DNA of 11,927 bases from positions 1 to 11,927 of the forward strand of contig JANXXY010000403.1 in the NCBI GenBank assembly GCA_025350365.1. The letters run 5' to 3'. This stretch comes from Bacteroidales bacterium. Lineage in GTDB: Bacteria; Bacteroidota; Bacteroidia; Bacteroidales; JAAUTT01. Both the position numbers and the translations under genes were made by a program. The notes below the pieces were generated by a model, which worked only from the letters and a program-made list of their open reading frames with translations, did not search any database and was not told the DNA's origin. Shown here piece by piece: positions 1-7,744 of the stretch; the first letter of the stretch is position 1; the number at the start of each line of letters is the position of its first letter.

Positions 1-1410
1 GAAATGGCATACACTCTTGCCGACGGTTTGGAATATCTGCGCACCGGTATTAAAGCAGGTCTTGATATCGATGCGTTTGCTCCTCGTTTGTCGTTCTTTT
101 GGGCAATTGGAATGAACCATTTTATGGAAATCGCCAAGATGCGCGCTGCACGTATGTTATGGGCTAAAATTGTAAAACAATTCAACCCGAAAAACGAAAA
201 ATCAATGGCCTTGCGCACACACTCTCAAACTTCGGGATGGTCGCTTACAGAGCAAGATCCATACAACAATATTGCCCGGACAGCAATTGAAGCCATGGCT
301 GCAGCACTAGGTCATACTCAGTCACTTCACACCAATGCTTTGGACGAAGCAATTGCATTACCCACCGATTTTTCGGCTCGTATTGCCCGTAACACACAAA
401 TCTATATACAGGAAGAAACTAACATTTGCAAGGCTGTTGATCCATGGGCCGGTTCCTACTTTGTAGAAACGCTAACCAAAGAAATTGCTGACAAAGCCTG
501 GAAACTGATTGAAGAAGTAGAAGGCCTTGGCGGGATGTCAAAAGCTGTGGAAACAGGCGTGCCTAAAATGCGTATCGAAGAAGCTGCTGCCCGCAAACAA
601 GCCCGCATTGATTCCGGTAAAGATACTATTGTAGGAGTTAACAAACACCGTTTGACAAAGGAAGACCCAATCGAAATTCTTGATATCGATAATAGCGCCG
701 TTCGTGAGTCGCAAATTCTTCGTTTGAAGAAACTTAAAGCCGAACGCAACAATGCTGAAGTTCAGGATGCGTTGAAAGCTATTACAGAATCGGCTCGCAC
801 GGGCAAGGGTAATCTTTTAGAACTCTCAGTTGTAGCTGCTCAGAAACGCGCTACTCTGGGTGAAATTTCCGATGCTATCGAAAACGTATCAGGTAGATAT
901 AAAGCTGTGATTAGAACCATTTCAGGCGTATATGCTTCCGAAAGTGGAGACGACGCTACATACAAAGATGCCAAGGCAATGGCTGAGAAATTTGCTAAGC
1001 TCGTAGGCCGTCAGCCACGTATAATGGTTGTAAAAATGGGCCAGGACGGGCACGACCGTGGCGCTAAAGTTGTTGCAACGGGTTATGCCGACATCGGTTT
1101 TGATGTAGACATGGGTCCGTTATTTCAGACTCCGGCCGAGGCTGCAAAACAAGCGGTTGAAAACGATGTTCACGTTGTTGGTGTATCGTCTCTGGCTGCC
1201 GGACATAAAACCTTGGTTCCGCAAATTATCGCCGAACTGAAAAAACTGGGTCGAGATGATATTATGGTCATTGCCGGCGGTGTTATTCCCGCACAGGATT
1301 ATGATTATTTGTACAAAGCAGGAGTGGTGGCCATTTTCGGCCCCGGAACATCAGTAACTTATGCAGCTAAAAAGATTTTGGAAGTGCTTTTGAAATCGGT
1401 TGAAGAATAA
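1..1410 (+). CDS. mutB: Methylmalonyl-CoA mutase large (catalytic) subunit, 5'-truncated by the window edge
   Basis: Catalyses the adenosylcobalamin-dependent interconversion of succinyl-CoA and (R)-methylmalonyl-CoA in the cytoplasm, the branch that leads to propionate in many Bacteroidota. About 470 C-terminal residues are present; the family is usually about 715 residues, so roughly a third is missing upstream and the ATG at base 4 is internal. The visible part holds the end of the TIM-barrel substrate domain (for example RTHSQTSGWSLTEQDPYNN, about residues 71-89 counted from that ATG), a linker, and the full B12 domain at about 335-465. The B12 motif DGHDRG is at 348-353, with His350 as the expected lower cobalt ligand; this marks the catalytic subunit, because the small subunit lacks the motif. 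The small-subunit gene would be expected just upstream, outside the window. The large subunit is also called scpA in some annotations. A hairpin follows the stop codon. Confidence 0.96.
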   Translation, partial: EMAYTLADGLEYLRTGIKAGLDIDAFAPRLSFFWAIGMNHFMEIAKMRAARMLWAKIVKQFNPKNEKSMALRTHSQTSGWSLTEQDPYNNIARTAIEAMAAALGHTQSLHTNALDEAIALPTDFSARIARNTQIYIQEETNICKAVDPWAGSYFVETLTKEIADKAWKLIEEVEGLGGMSKAVETGVPKMRIEEAAARKQARIDSGKDTIVGVNKHRLTKEDPIEILDIDNSAVRESQILRLKKLKAERNNAEVQDALKAITESARTGKGNLLELSVVAAQKRATLGEISDAIENVSGRYKAVIRTISGVYASESGDDATYKDAKAMAEKFAKLVGRQPRIMVVKMGQDGHDRGAKVVATGYADIGFDVDMGPLFQTPAEAAKQAVENDVHVVGVSSLAAGHKTLVPQIIAELKKLGRDDIMVIAGGVIPAQDYDYLYKAGVVAIFGPGTSVTYAAKKILEVLLKSVEE

Positions 1411-1439
1411 GAATGTGAGATCATAGGTTAAAATCATTG

Positions 1440-1472
1440 AAACTTGACAGGTGTTTGAAACCTGTCAGGTTT
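1440..1472 (+). terminator. Hairpin between convergent mutB and porQ, possible terminator
   Basis: Arms 1440-1452 and 1460-1472 pair over 13 bp with one G-T pair and a 7-base loop, 30 bases after the mutB stop. The T-run is short (TTTT at 1470-1473), with more T-rich sequence further on, so it is a weak intrinsic terminator on the + strand and weaker on the - strand. Each arm is also nearly self-palindromic around a CCTGTCAGG-like core. From memory, such cores recur in intergenic regions of this phylum, so it may instead be a dispersed repeat. Confidence 0.55.
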
Positions 1473-1498
1473 TCAGTCGATTTTATCTATTACCTATT

Positions 1499-2542
1499 TT
1501 ATTTTTTCCGATAAAATGACGACAAATCGGTGGCAACTGAGAAGTGATTTGAGGCCCCGGCCAGATGGTACGTTGCCCGTCCATAGCTAATCTGAAACCG
1601 CGAGATGGATATGCCAAAACCCCATGAAAATCCTACCGATGAAACTCGGGTCGCTATTTTTAGTTCTTGCCGGCGCTGATAGTTATATCCGGCACGCAGG
1701 TAAAAGTTATTAAAAGGAACAAACTCTACACCAAAAATGAGATGCCTCATGGTAATGTCGGCTATTTTTTCAATTTTGCGTTTTTCTTTGGTTGGACTTA
1801 ATGCATTGGATGAAGTTTCTTTTGCACCAAAATCGGGAACTGACATATCAGGAGTTTCCAAATGCTGAGCAGTAACCGAAAAACGAAAAGGAGCATATTT
1901 TAATTGCTGAGTAAAGCCAACTTGAATCTCAAAAGGTAACCTCTCGTATGTATTGTCGTAATATGGTTTAATCTGGGTTCCCAAATTCCTCATCACCAGA
2001 GCAATTGTATAAAGTTTTTGTGGCTGATGATAAGTAATACCCCAATCGGTGGATAACCCAAAGGACTGGTATTTTTCGTATATTGAAAGGATTGGCCTAA
2101 GATCGGCGCCAATACTAAAAAAGCTATCGATTGGGTGGGCATATACCAGATTGAAAGCGTATTCGGCGGCTGTAAAAGAACCGGTTATTACCCCGTTTGG
2201 CTCCGCAGCAGTAAACTCGCCATAATTTATATATTGTACTCCAATTGCAATAGTATTTTTCTCACGGAATTTACGTGCATACGTGATATTTCCGTATTTT
2301 ACTCCCGCGAAATATCCCACGTAATTAAACGATAGGTGCTCATTCATTGACGAATTCAGGAGTGATGGGTTATGGTATACCAATGATAAATCGTCATCAT
2401 AGGCAGTCAGGTACTTTCCCCCTAAAGCGGCAACCCGGGGTGAACTGGTGAGATTGAGAAACTCATAGGCATGTTTCCCTCCCAGTTGAGCATAACCGAT
2501 GGAGCAAAATACGAGTGGGAGGATTGTCCAATACTTCTTCAT
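1499..2542 (-). CDS. porQ: Type IX secretion system protein PorQ
   Basis: Predicted 347-residue outer-membrane protein. In known type IX systems PorQ is a barrel protein that holds PorZ at the cell surface in the PorU/V/Q/Z attachment complex, which cleaves the C-terminal signal of cargo and joins cargo to anionic LPS. The N-terminus is a Sec signal peptide (KK, then a hydrophobic stretch) with probable cleavage after GYA at residue 18. The family-typical mature start follows: GGKHAYEFLNL, SPRVAALGG, then a D-D-D-L segment and YHNPSLLN. The rest shows alternating strands with aromatic girdle residues and terminal aromatics, as in FadL-like barrels. Length is normal. Older annotations often call this family a penicillin-binding protein, which I consider wrong. 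It is the last gene of a three-gene leftward group and appears to have its own promoter. Confidence 0.9.
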   Translation of the reverse strand: MKKYWTILPLVFCSIGYAQLGGKHAYEFLNLTSSPRVAALGGKYLTAYDDDLSLVYHNPSLLNSSMNEHLSFNYVGYFAGVKYGNITYARKFREKNTIAIGVQYINYGEFTAAEPNGVITGSFTAAEYAFNLVYAHPIDSFFSIGADLRPILSIYEKYQSFGLSTDWGITYHQPQKLYTIALVMRNLGTQIKPYYDNTYERLPFEIQVGFTQQLKYAPFRFSVTAQHLETPDMSVPDFGAKETSSNALSPTKEKRKIEKIADITMRHLIFGVEFVPFNNFYLRAGYNYQRRQELKIATRVSSVGFSWGFGISISRFQISYGRATYHLAGASNHFSVATDLSSFYRKK

Positions 2543-2562
2543 TAACGAAACACTTTATTCAT

Positions 2563-2570
2563 CAAAAATA
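2563..2570 (-). promoter_or_regulatory. Putative Bacteroidota -7 box for porQ
   Basis: On the - strand this reads TATTTTTG, a full match to TAnnTTTG, about 20 bases upstream of the porQ ATG, implying a leader of roughly 14 bases. A good -33 TTTG is not visible at 18-21 bases further up, so the promoter call rests on the -7 box and its position. Confidence 0.4.
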
Positions 2571-2611
2571 GAATAAACTGCAAGTATATGAACGAGGAAT
2601 ACCAGAAAAAA

Positions 2612-3688
2612 TTATGTAGTTAATAAACTTAGGAATCGTTGCTCGGCCGTTTTCGCCCAAGTCACAAATTTTCGATCTTTTTTATCATACTGAGGGATGT
2701 AAGTCAACAACTTGCCAATGTCGAAGCTCTCGCTAACAATACCGGCGCCAGCGCGTGACGCATCCACCGAATTGCTTTTCTGTTCATAATGTCCTTTTGT
2801 GGGAACCATTAGGATGGGTTTACGCAGATACATTGCCTCACAGATCGATTCAAAACCCGATGTACTTGCATAAGCGGTGCAATCTTTCATGTAAGAAAGA
2901 AATTTGACGTCGTTGATGCGGTGAAAATATAAATTGGCCTCTGCTTCCATATCTTCCGGGACATCTTTTTTATCCCAAAAAAAATGAGATACAACATGGG
3001 ATTGTTTTTGATGCCATCGCACTATTTCTTCGCTATAGCCTGCATTCAGCATATATCCCAGTATGTAACCGCCATCTTCCGGAGTCAGTTCCATCACTTC
3101 TTTGCGTAACAAAGGAGGCACAACGAAAAGTTTCTTTTTAGGAAGATCATCCATCGGCGAGAAAGACAATGCAAGGAGTTTTTTTGCCCTGAAAGATGTT
3201 AGTCGTGTATTGAAATTAAGCATCCATCTCTGAAGAAGTTGTCCCTTTGGAAAAACGAAGTCGGGGTGAAGAAGTAAAAACTGATGGCCTAAGCAAATAT
3301 AAGGTGTTGAAGGATTATATAACGCGTAAGTCATACCTGCCAATAATTCGTAAAAGTTAATAACCAAATCAGGTTTTGTGGAATTAATTTTTTTGTTGAT
3401 AAACGCCATGCTTTTGAAATACCTGCCCAAGTGCTCAAGGTTATAAAGAATTGACTGAAAAAGAAGTATTCCTTTGTTATTGTTGGAAACCAGAAAGTTT
3501 GGACTCTCATAGGTATGAATAGGCGCATGAATCTTTTCGAAGAAAAATTTTGGTATTTCACGGCGCTCGCTTTTACCAACCAACACTTCAACAACCTTAT
3601 GTCCATTTTTGATTAGGATATCATGCATGGAAATAGCCTGTGTCATATGCCCGCGGCCTTCACCTTGTACAATAAAAAGGAAACGCAT
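2612..3688 (-). CDS. MurG/GT28-like glycosyltransferase (GT-B fold)
   Basis: A 358-residue protein likely to move a sugar from a nucleotide-sugar donor to a lipid or envelope acceptor. The N-terminus is a beta strand running into a glycine-rich loop, MRFLFIVQGEGRGHMTQA, with GRGH at 11-14, as in MurG and related GT28 enzymes. The C-terminal half has the donor-site signature STSGFESICEA at about 275-285, followed by KPILMVP and HYEQ, typical of NDP-sugar binding in GT-B enzymes. No signal peptide or clear membrane span is seen. An in-frame ATG at 3748 abuts the stop of the upstream phosphoesterase, but its extra 20 residues do not fit the fold, and a perfect TAnnTTTG box lies inside that stretch, so I chose 3688. 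Acceptor and sugar cannot be read from the sequence. Neighbouring lipid genes favour a glycolipid or LPS role. Confidence 0.82.
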   Translation of the reverse strand: MRFLFIVQGEGRGHMTQAISMHDILIKNGHKVVEVLVGKSERREIPKFFFEKIHAPIHTYESPNFLVSNNNKGILLFQSILYNLEHLGRYFKSMAFINKKINSTKPDLVINFYELLAGMTYALYNPSTPYICLGHQFLLLHPDFVFPKGQLLQRWMLNFNTRLTSFRAKKLLALSFSPMDDLPKKKLFVVPPLLRKEVMELTPEDGGYILGYMLNAGYSEEIVRWHQKQSHVVSHFFWDKKDVPEDMEAEANLYFHRINDVKFLSYMKDCTAYASTSGFESICEAMYLRKPILMVPTKGHYEQKSNSVDASRAGAGIVSESFDIGKLLTYIPQYDKKDRKFVTWAKTAEQRFLSLLTT

Positions 3689-3724
3689 AGATTGATATTT
3701 TGAATGATGATGTTTACAATAATA

Positions 3725-3732
3725 CAAAGCTA
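3725..3732 (-). promoter_or_regulatory. Putative -7 box for the glycosyltransferase gene
   Basis: On the - strand this reads TAGCTTTG, a full TAnnTTTG match, 36 bases before the ATG at 3688. It lies within the possible 20-codon N-terminal extension from 3748 and so argues against that longer start. No clear TTTG -33 element is seen. The gene could still be read through from the phosphoesterase. Confidence 0.4.
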
Positions 3733-3748
3733 TTATTTTAATTAGCAT

Positions 3749-4507
3749 TTATTCTGCGTCCTTCGCAATATCAGAATAGTAAATAATTTTCCATTGTCCT
3801 TTAAAATTTTCAACCAAAGCCGATAGGGATTCAACCCAGTCGCCTGAGTTCATATAAACTATGTCGCCATACATGGTTATTGCCGGATGGTGAATATGAC
3901 CACAGATAACACCATCGCAGCCTTTCGATTTGGCTAGTTTTACCAGCTCCTTTTCATAATCTGAAATATACGAAACGGCAGATTTTACTTTTTGTTTTAT
4001 TGCTTGCGAAAGTGAATAATAAGGCAACCCTTTGCGCAGACGGTAGTTATTATAAAGTTTGTTTATCCAAAGCAACAGTGTATATCCAATATCTCCCAGT
4101 TTCGCCAGCCACCTGAAATTTGTAGTTATAGCATCAAATATGTCTCCGTGAATTACATAGTACTTTTTACCATTACTATAATGAATATGGTCTTTTACAA
4201 TCCAGATATCACCGAAAATGAACGGAATAATGTTGTCGAGAAAATCGTCATGATTTCCACGAAGATAGACAACATCTGTATTATGTTTTTCCATCATTTT
4301 TAATACAACCCTGAAAAATCGGGTGTGTTTTTTCTTCCATTTGCCACCTTTTCGCAATTGCCATCCGTCAATAATGTCACCGTTAAGTATTAATGATTCG
4401 CAAGTGTTGCTTTTTAGAAATCGGGCTACTTCTTTTGCTGCTGAATTTTTTGTACCCAAATGAATATCAGATAGAACAATTGTTTTGTAGTGATTTCTTA
4501 TTAGCAT
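3749..4507 (-). CDS. LpxH-like metallophosphoesterase (UDP-2,3-diacylglucosamine diphosphatase family)
   Basis: A 252-residue calcineurin-type phosphoesterase with a complete dimetal site: DIHLG (Asp14, His16), NGDIIDGW (Asp44, Asp47), RGNHDD (Asn85, His86, Asp87), IHGDIFD (His120) and CGHIHHP (His204, His206). The nearest named family is LpxH (COG2908), which splits UDP-2,3-diacylglucosamine to lipid X plus UMP in lipid A synthesis at the inner face of the inner membrane. The HGDxFD and late NSGDWVES segments place it in COG2908, but Bacteroidota often carry more than one COG2908 member, and this one has DIHLG where I recall DFHLG in the likely true LpxH. It may therefore be a paralogue acting on another lipid or nucleotide-linked substrate, so no symbol is assigned. 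It heads the leftward group, divergent from a lipid kinase. Confidence 0.85.
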   Translation of the reverse strand: MLIRNHYKTIVLSDIHLGTKNSAAKEVARFLKSNTCESLILNGDIIDGWQLRKGGKWKKKHTRFFRVVLKMMEKHNTDVVYLRGNHDDFLDNIIPFIFGDIWIVKDHIHYSNGKKYYVIHGDIFDAITTNFRWLAKLGDIGYTLLLWINKLYNNYRLRKGLPYYSLSQAIKQKVKSAVSYISDYEKELVKLAKSKGCDGVICGHIHHPAITMYGDIVYMNSGDWVESLSALVENFKGQWKIIYYSDIAKDAE

Positions 4508-4547
4508 AATTTTTTAATTGCAAAAAAAGCGAAAGCGATTTACATGG

Positions 4548-4568
4548 TTATTAACTTAAAGTTAATAA
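4548..4568. repeat. Perfect 21-bp palindrome in the phosphoesterase/lipid kinase divergent region
   Basis: Two 10-base arms, TTATTAACTT and AAGTTAATAA, flank a single A. The element sits 41 bases upstream of the phosphoesterase ATG and about 57 bases upstream of the kinase -33 element. There is no T-run, so an operator is more likely than a terminator. The low complexity of A/T-rich DNA tempers this. Confidence 0.5.
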
Positions 4569-4624
4569 ATAGTAAACCTTTAGGAAAGATGCGAATATTT
4601 TAATGAGAATTCAATACATTCGCA

Positions 4625-4654
4625 CTTGTTTTTTAAAATAGCATGATATATTTG
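4625..4654 (+). promoter_or_regulatory. Putative promoter of the lipid kinase gene
   Basis: CTTG at 4625-4628 (three of four to TTTG), an 18-base spacer, then TATATTTG at 4647-4654, a full TAnnTTTG match. The expected start is near 4661, giving a leader of about 13 bases to the ATG at 4674. The layout matches the proposed flavin reductase promoter in this window. Confidence 0.6.
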
Positions 4655-4673
4655 ATATAAAAATTCGTAACTG

Positions 4674-5558
4674 ATGGTTGCAAAGGAAAAGGTCGCATTT
4701 ATCATAAATCCAAAATCCGGAACGGGCAAAAAGCAAAACCTTCCCAGCCTGATAATGGAAACTGTAAATAACTTGGAATTTGAGGTAGACTTGTTTTTCA
4801 CTGAATATGCTGGACATGCAAGTATTCTTGTTGCGGGTCTGGTAAAAAAAGGATATTCCAAAATTATTGCTGTTGGTGGTGATGGTACTGTAAATGAAGT
4901 AGCAAAGGCGTTGGTTAATACCGACACTGCACTGGGTATTATTCCTTGTGGATCGGGCAATGGTCTTGCCAGATCCCTGAAAATTCCCTTAAGGTTTGCA
5001 GATGCTATCAATTTAATTAATTCCGGCAAAGTAATTTCCATAGATTATGGCACCATTAACGACCATCCATTTTTTTGTACCTGTGGAGTAGGGTTTGATG
5101 CACATATCGGAAACAAGTTTGCTACCAGCGCCCACCGTGGATTTTTCACCTATATAAAGGAAACTATTCGCGCTTACTTTTATTATCGGCCAAGGCGTTA
5201 TTCCATTAAAATAGATGGTGAAAAAATAAAAACCAAAGCATTTCTGGTAACCATTGCCAATGCAGGGCAATATGGAAATGATGCTTATATTGCACCACTT
5301 GCTGAACTGCAGGACGGAAAACTTGATTTGTGCATTTTAAATCCATTTCCAAAACATCAGGCACTAGGTTTGGGTTTTCGTTTATTTAATAAAACCATGC
5401 ACCGCAGTGAATACTTAAACACCATTAAGGGACAATCGATCACAATCAAAAGGAAAAAGAAGGGTGAAGTTCATCTCGACGGGGAACCAGCCATCATGGG
5501 AAAAAGACTGAAAATTAAAATTGTTGAGAAAGGTTTAAAGGTTATTGTTTCCAATTGA
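4674..5558 (+). CDS. YegS/DagK-family lipid kinase (diacylglycerol kinase catalytic domain)
   Basis: A 294-residue soluble kinase predicted to phosphorylate diacylglycerol or a related lipid at the inner membrane, using ATP. Motifs are complete: INPKSGTGKK (11-20), VGGDGTVNEV (67-76, the nucleotide-binding GGDGT), IPCGSGNGLARSL (90-102) and the C-terminal HLDGEP (267-272) with the conserved acidic residues. Length is normal for the YegS/Rv2252/BmrU group. In bacteria such enzymes recycle diacylglycerol released by transfer of lipid head groups into phosphatidic acid. It diverges from the LpxH-like gene and ends 24 bases from the oppositely oriented permease. Substrate choice between diacylglycerol, undecaprenol-like lipids and sphingoid bases cannot be settled here; sphingolipids occur in this phylum, so a sphingoid substrate is possible. 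Confidence 0.92.
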   Translation: MVAKEKVAFIINPKSGTGKKQNLPSLIMETVNNLEFEVDLFFTEYAGHASILVAGLVKKGYSKIIAVGGDGTVNEVAKALVNTDTALGIIPCGSGNGLARSLKIPLRFADAINLINSGKVISIDYGTINDHPFFCTCGVGFDAHIGNKFATSAHRGFFTYIKETIRAYFYYRPRRYSIKIDGEKIKTKAFLVTIANAGQYGNDAYIAPLAELQDGKLDLCILNPFPKHQALGLGFRLFNKTMHRSEYLNTIKGQSITIKRKKKGEVHLDGEPAIMGKRLKIKIVEKGLKVIVSN

Positions 5559-5582
5559 AGAGCATTCTTGTATGATTACTAA

Positions 5583-6500
5583 TTATTTACGAGTACCAAA
5601 CTTTTCTTTAAATCCGTTCAGCGAATTAATCTGTGATAGAATCAGACCAATAATTACCAGCACAATTCCTAAAATATTTTGGAGTATCAGCTTTTCGTTC
5701 AGAAAAATAAATGAAAATGCCGCTGTAAAAACGGGAATCAAATTGGTAAATATGTTCGCTCGCACTGCACCCAAAATCTGAACTGAGTTTGAATAAAACA
5801 AAAAGGCAAAAGATGATGCAAAAATTGCTAATTTCAGTATTGGAATTGCAGCCCCAATGCTAATCATCTCCATATTCCAATCTTTTACATCAAAAATTAA
5901 AACCAGTGGCAAAAACAAAAGGGCTCCGATTAAATTTTGCCAGGCTATTAAGGTGAGCAGATTATATAGATCGGTGAGCCTTTTTAACAGAATAGAATAA
6001 AAAACAGCTGCAACCACAGCTAATCCCATAAGCAAAATGCCTTGTGAGGATGCAGCTAATTCAAAATTTCTGGTAATAATTACCAATAAAACTCCTATAA
6101 ATGAGAGTAAAACTCCAATGATATTCTTTACCGACAGTCTTTCTTTTAGGAAAATGAATGCAAATACAGGTACTAATAGTGGTATAAGCGAAATAATAAC
6201 TGCGCCGGTTGTTGGTGTAACAAGCTGCATGCCCAGACTTTCACCAACAAAGTAAAGGAATGGTTCAAATAATGCTAGTACAAAAATTAACTTAAAGCCC
6301 TTAAAATTTATCTTTTGAAGTTTTCCAATTGATGCCGAAACGATAAATAACAAAGCTGCTGAAACAGCTAGTCTTGCCAATATGGTAGTAAATGGCTGAA
6401 GAAATAAATATACCTCTTTGTACCAAATGAAGGAAAAACTCCAAAACACCATGGCAAGGATATTCAATAAATATACTAAAGGACGATTCTGAATTTTCAT
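5583..6500 (-). CDS. EamA/DMT-family inner-membrane permease
   Basis: A 305-residue, very hydrophobic protein with the drug/metabolite transporter pattern: two EamA repeats (about 10-145 and 155-290) giving around ten membrane helices. Repeat ends carry the usual signatures, FIFLKERLSVKNIIGVLLSFIG in the first half (given here only as a landmark near 115-137) and FIFLNEKLILQNILG in the second. Family members export amino acids, metabolites or drugs, but substrate cannot be predicted from sequence. The ATG at 6500 is preceded by a TAnnTTTG box. It converges on the lipid kinase with no visible terminator in the 24-base gap and diverges from the lipoprotein gene. Nothing ties it functionally to either neighbour. 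Confidence 0.9.
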   Translation of the reverse strand: MKIQNRPLVYLLNILAMVFWSFSFIWYKEVYLFLQPFTTILARLAVSAALLFIVSASIGKLQKINFKGFKLIFVLALFEPFLYFVGESLGMQLVTPTTGAVIISLIPLLVPVFAFIFLKERLSVKNIIGVLLSFIGVLLVIITRNFELAASSQGILLMGLAVVAAVFYSILLKRLTDLYNLLTLIAWQNLIGALLFLPLVLIFDVKDWNMEMISIGAAIPILKLAIFASSFAFLFYSNSVQILGAVRANIFTNLIPVFTAAFSFIFLNEKLILQNILGIVLVIIGLILSQINSLNGFKEKFGTRK

Positions 6501-6528
6501 TTATCTGGTTTTACCTATATAAGGAGGG

Positions 6529-6536
6529 CAAAGATA
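6529..6536 (-). promoter_or_regulatory. Putative -7 box for the EamA permease gene
   Basis: On the - strand this reads TATCTTTG, a full TAnnTTTG match, 28 bases from the ATG at 6500. No clear -33 element is present at the expected distance. The rest of the 248-base divergent gap up to the lipoprotein gene shows only a short palindrome, CATCGACGATG at 6551-6561. Confidence 0.4.
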
Positions 6537-6748
6537 TCGCTTAAGCTATACATCGACGATGATTTTTGCTATGTTGGCTTCATTAGTGTAATAAATACCC
6601 ATATCTGGTGAGCAATGTCATCCCTTATCTCCTCTATTTAGGTAAAGGTTTAACTAATATTGTTCCTTGTAAAAAATGAATTGGTAACCTTCTTTGGACT
6701 TTTAGAAAAATAAGGAACCAACAACTTAACTTATTTAATAATAACTTT

Positions 6749-7729
6749 ATGAGGACAAAAAAAATTATTTTTTTGATTTCGATTGTTTTAATGGTTGGAT
6801 TATTGTTTTCGGGTTGCAAAAAGGATACTCAAACATCTGACACGTTGGTTGGGGTTGATGCAGCTTTAGCTCAGGATGTTGAATCTCAGGATGCTATAGC
6901 CGAAAATATCGATCAAAATACGGATAATACGATTGATGCACTTGAGGCTAATGATTTTTCGGGGTTAAAATCTGCACAAGTTGCAGGTCCAAGTTGGACT
7001 ATCTCGCCTAATAAGGATACGGCTGCATTGGCTTTTCCAAAGGTTATTACACTTACTTATAATACCGATACAACTATAAATGGAGAGAAATTTAAGCAGT
7101 CAGGTAAAATTCTTGTTTACCTTAGTTTAAGGGAGCAAAAGTATCCGTGGAAAAATTACATCAAGCGTGAGATTGTGTTCGATAACTATAAAGTAGAAAC
7201 AGATAGTAGTTCTTTCGCTATAACAGGATCACGCACTATGAAAAGAATAAGCGTTAATACAATCCCTGCAAAATTAACGTCTGGCACTACTAGTTTTAGT
7301 TTGGATGTTGTGGATTCTATCAACTCAAATATGACTTTAGCTATTACTAGTGGCGATTATAGTGGGTCGTTTACCCGGTTTGTCAAGAAAAAGCGCGAAG
7401 CAATTGCTCATTTTGAAAAGGGTGCTATGCTCTGGCGTCAGGTATTTCTAAAGGATACACTAATTTTCAAGGGTTCTGTTACAGGGAAAAACCTTCAGGA
7501 TTCCTTATATAGCAGAACTATTGATGCAAATAAACCAATTATTTTTACTAGGTGTGCTTCACTAAATCCAGTAATAATCTCGGGTATAATAACAATAGTC
7601 AATGGCTCCAAAACTGCATCAATCACTTATTCGGCAGATGGATGCAAAACTAAAGCTATTTTGGAGAAAAATGGAAAATCCAAGGAAATAGAACGAAAAA
7701 TCAATAGAAAATACAAAAAATGGTGGTAA
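6749..7729 (+). CDS. Uncharacterised Bacteroidota lipoprotein
   Basis: A 326-residue secreted lipoprotein. The signal peptide is M-RTKK plus a hydrophobic stretch ending in LLFSGC, so Cys23 should be lipidated. Next comes a linker rich in Asp, Glu, Asn and Gln (about 24-75), then a domain of alternating strands rich in Thr and Ser (about 76-326). Ordered elements include FKQSGKILVYL, REIVFDNYKV, FAITGSRTMKR, SGSFTRFVKKKREA, LIFKGSVTGKN and SGIITIVNGSKTASITYS. I recall a similar order in unnamed Bacteroidota lipoproteins that end in a GDGxCDxxAxVxxNG segment; here that region reads SADGCKTKAILEKNG. Apart from Cys23 the only cysteines are 269 and 299, a possible disulfide. The tail is very basic and ends KKWW. 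Role unknown. It is a single-gene unit with its own terminator and is more A/T-rich than its neighbours. Confidence 0.85.
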   Translation: MRTKKIIFLISIVLMVGLLFSGCKKDTQTSDTLVGVDAALAQDVESQDAIAENIDQNTDNTIDALEANDFSGLKSAQVAGPSWTISPNKDTAALAFPKVITLTYNTDTTINGEKFKQSGKILVYLSLREQKYPWKNYIKREIVFDNYKVETDSSSFAITGSRTMKRISVNTIPAKLTSGTTSFSLDVVDSINSNMTLAITSGDYSGSFTRFVKKKREAIAHFEKGAMLWRQVFLKDTLIFKGSVTGKNLQDSLYSRTIDANKPIIFTRCASLNPVIISGIITIVNGSKTASITYSADGCKTKAILEKNGKSKEIERKINRKYKKWW

Positions 7730-7744
7730 CCACTAATTATAAAG

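Noticed and set aside
1499..2542. Penicillin-binding protein, an older label for this family.
   Set aside because: No transpeptidase motifs (SxxK, SxN, KTG in order) are present; signal peptide and barrel-like strands fit PorQ.
4580..5041. A - strand frame of 153 codons over the start of the lipid kinase gene.
   Set aside because: It is the antisense of a gene with complete kinase motifs and shows no coherent family signature.
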